Part shown: positions 63,483 to 64,000 of the stretch, in pieces
How the letters are laid out: each line of letters begins with the position of its first letter
Numbering within the stretch: position 1 is the first letter of the stretch
Source of the DNA: Paracoccus ravus
GTDB taxonomy: Bacteria; Pseudomonadota; Alphaproteobacteria; Rhodobacterales; Rhodobacteraceae
Assembly (NCBI RefSeq): GCF_004522175.1
Contig: NZ_SDEB01000006.1
Location: 124,001 to 188,000, forward strand
Length of the DNA: 64,000 bases
Direction of reading: 5' to 3'
Notes under the pieces: model-generated
The model's database searches: none
The model's input: only the letters and a program-made list of their open reading frames with translations
Told to the model about the DNA's origin: nothing
Made by a program: the position numbers and the translations under genes

Positions 63483-64000
63483 CTATTTCATCCAGCAGGA
63501 AAGCGCGGAATTTGCGGATTGCGGGCCGGTTCCGTCGCCCCTGCGGATAGACCAGCCAATAGCTGCGCCCGTTATCCGAGACTTGCGGGAAGGGCTGGAT
63601 CAGGCTGCCACTCGCCAGCTCATAGCGGAAAAAGCGCGGCGTCAGCAGCGCCACGCCATAGCCCGCCAAAGCCGCACGCGCCTCATGCAGATCGGTGCTG
63701 AGCGTCAGGCCGGGCTTGGGGCGCTTTTCCCAGAAATCCACGCCTGCCTCGCGCATCCAGACCATCCAATTCGGGTCCGAGGCATCCAAGAGCGGCAGCT
63801 TCAGCAGGTCGGACGGCTTGCGCAGATCGTGTTTCCGCGCCAGTTCCGGCGACAGCATCGGGGTATATTCGACCTTCATCAGGTGATGCGAGGTCAGCCC
63901 CGGCCACTCGCCCGAACCGGCACGGATGGCCACACTGATATCCTCGCGCGCGAAATCGATCAGATTGTCATTGGTTTCCAGCCGCACGGCGAGGTTCGGA
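63466..64000 (-). CDS. LysR-family regulator, C-terminal part
   Basis: The last 177 or so residues of a LysR-type regulator, cut by the window end; the frame is open to base 64000. The visible part is the effector-binding domain, with RLETNDNLIDFAREDISVAIRAGSGEWPGL and LLDASDPNWMVWMREAG, then a C-terminal RKFRAFLLDEI. It resembles the GcvA-like group, whose members sense metabolites. The DNA-binding domain lies outside the window. It converges on aspA, sharing a terminator. Confidence 0.85.
   Translation of the reverse strand, partial: PNLAVRLETNDNLIDFAREDISVAIRAGSGEWPGLTSHHLMKVEYTPMLSPELARKHDLRKPSDLLKLPLLDASDPNWMVWMREAGVDFWEKRPKPGLTLSTDLHEARAALAGYGVALLTPRFFRYELASGSLIQPFPQVSDNGRSYWLVYPQGRRNRPAIRKFRAFLLDEIESDPG

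Overview
The window comes from an alphaproteobacterium of the Rhodobacteraceae, most probably a Paracoccus. It is GC-rich. The cytochrome c oxidase subunit II precursor is, from memory, very close to the Paracoccus denitrificans protein. The oxidase genes run ctaC-ctaB-small gene-ctaG-ctaE-SURF1, ssb carries a glycine-rich tail, HemB is the Mg-type, PutA lacks a DNA-binding domain and has a divergent Lrp-type regulator, and a GTTC-N7-GTTC LexA box lies before uvrD. Nearly all of the sequence is ordinary chromosomal housekeeping DNA.

Layout. 1-7.8 kb: end of clpA, mfd, a small membrane protein, hemB, a SYLF lipoprotein, a lytic transglycosylase and ssb. 7.8-10.65 kb: the only clearly accessory stretch, a graveyard of mobile DNA. 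It holds a tyrosine recombinase gene cut off before its catalytic C-terminus. This runs into an old IS5-family transposase remnant, which is split by a second IS5-family element (9397-10432). That element still has matching 17-bp ends, but its transposase is broken and a middle piece is inverted. 10.8-19.3 kb: rpmG, an SH3 protein, RNase P RNA, a tandem SpoIIAA-like protein, uvrD, folE2, metZ with a hairpin over its ribosome binding site, yciB and a DUF1223 protein.

19.5-31.9 kb: acnA, a periplasmic HAD phosphatase, an unknown secreted protein, rpsD, an IscA-type protein, tpiA, the metNIQ methionine importer, an acetyl-CoA hydrolase/CoA-transferase with a 20-bp duplication at its end, and a DoxX gene with its divergent LysR regulator. 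31.9-40.7 kb: a tightly packed leftward cluster that starts with the cytochrome c oxidase genes and continues through SURF1, thrC, an M16 peptidase, a GNAT acetyltransferase and a FAD-linked oxidase. 40.9-47.2 kb: tldD, dprA, gcdH and a large OmpA-like protein with a long charged linker.

47.2-53.2 kb: the phosphate regulon pstSCAB-phoU-phoB, with a clear PHO box. 53.2-64 kb: aroC, putA with its Lrp-type regulator, a LysR regulator, a glycosyltransferase-like/sulfotransferase-like gene pair, aspA and part of another LysR gene.

No tRNA, rRNA, CRISPR array, prophage or recognisable defence system was seen. The strongest unusual signals are the nested, internally inverted IS5 elements, the metZ leader hairpin, the two-gene glycosyltransferase/sulfotransferase unit, terminators built into coding sequence, and a few small unexplained elements.
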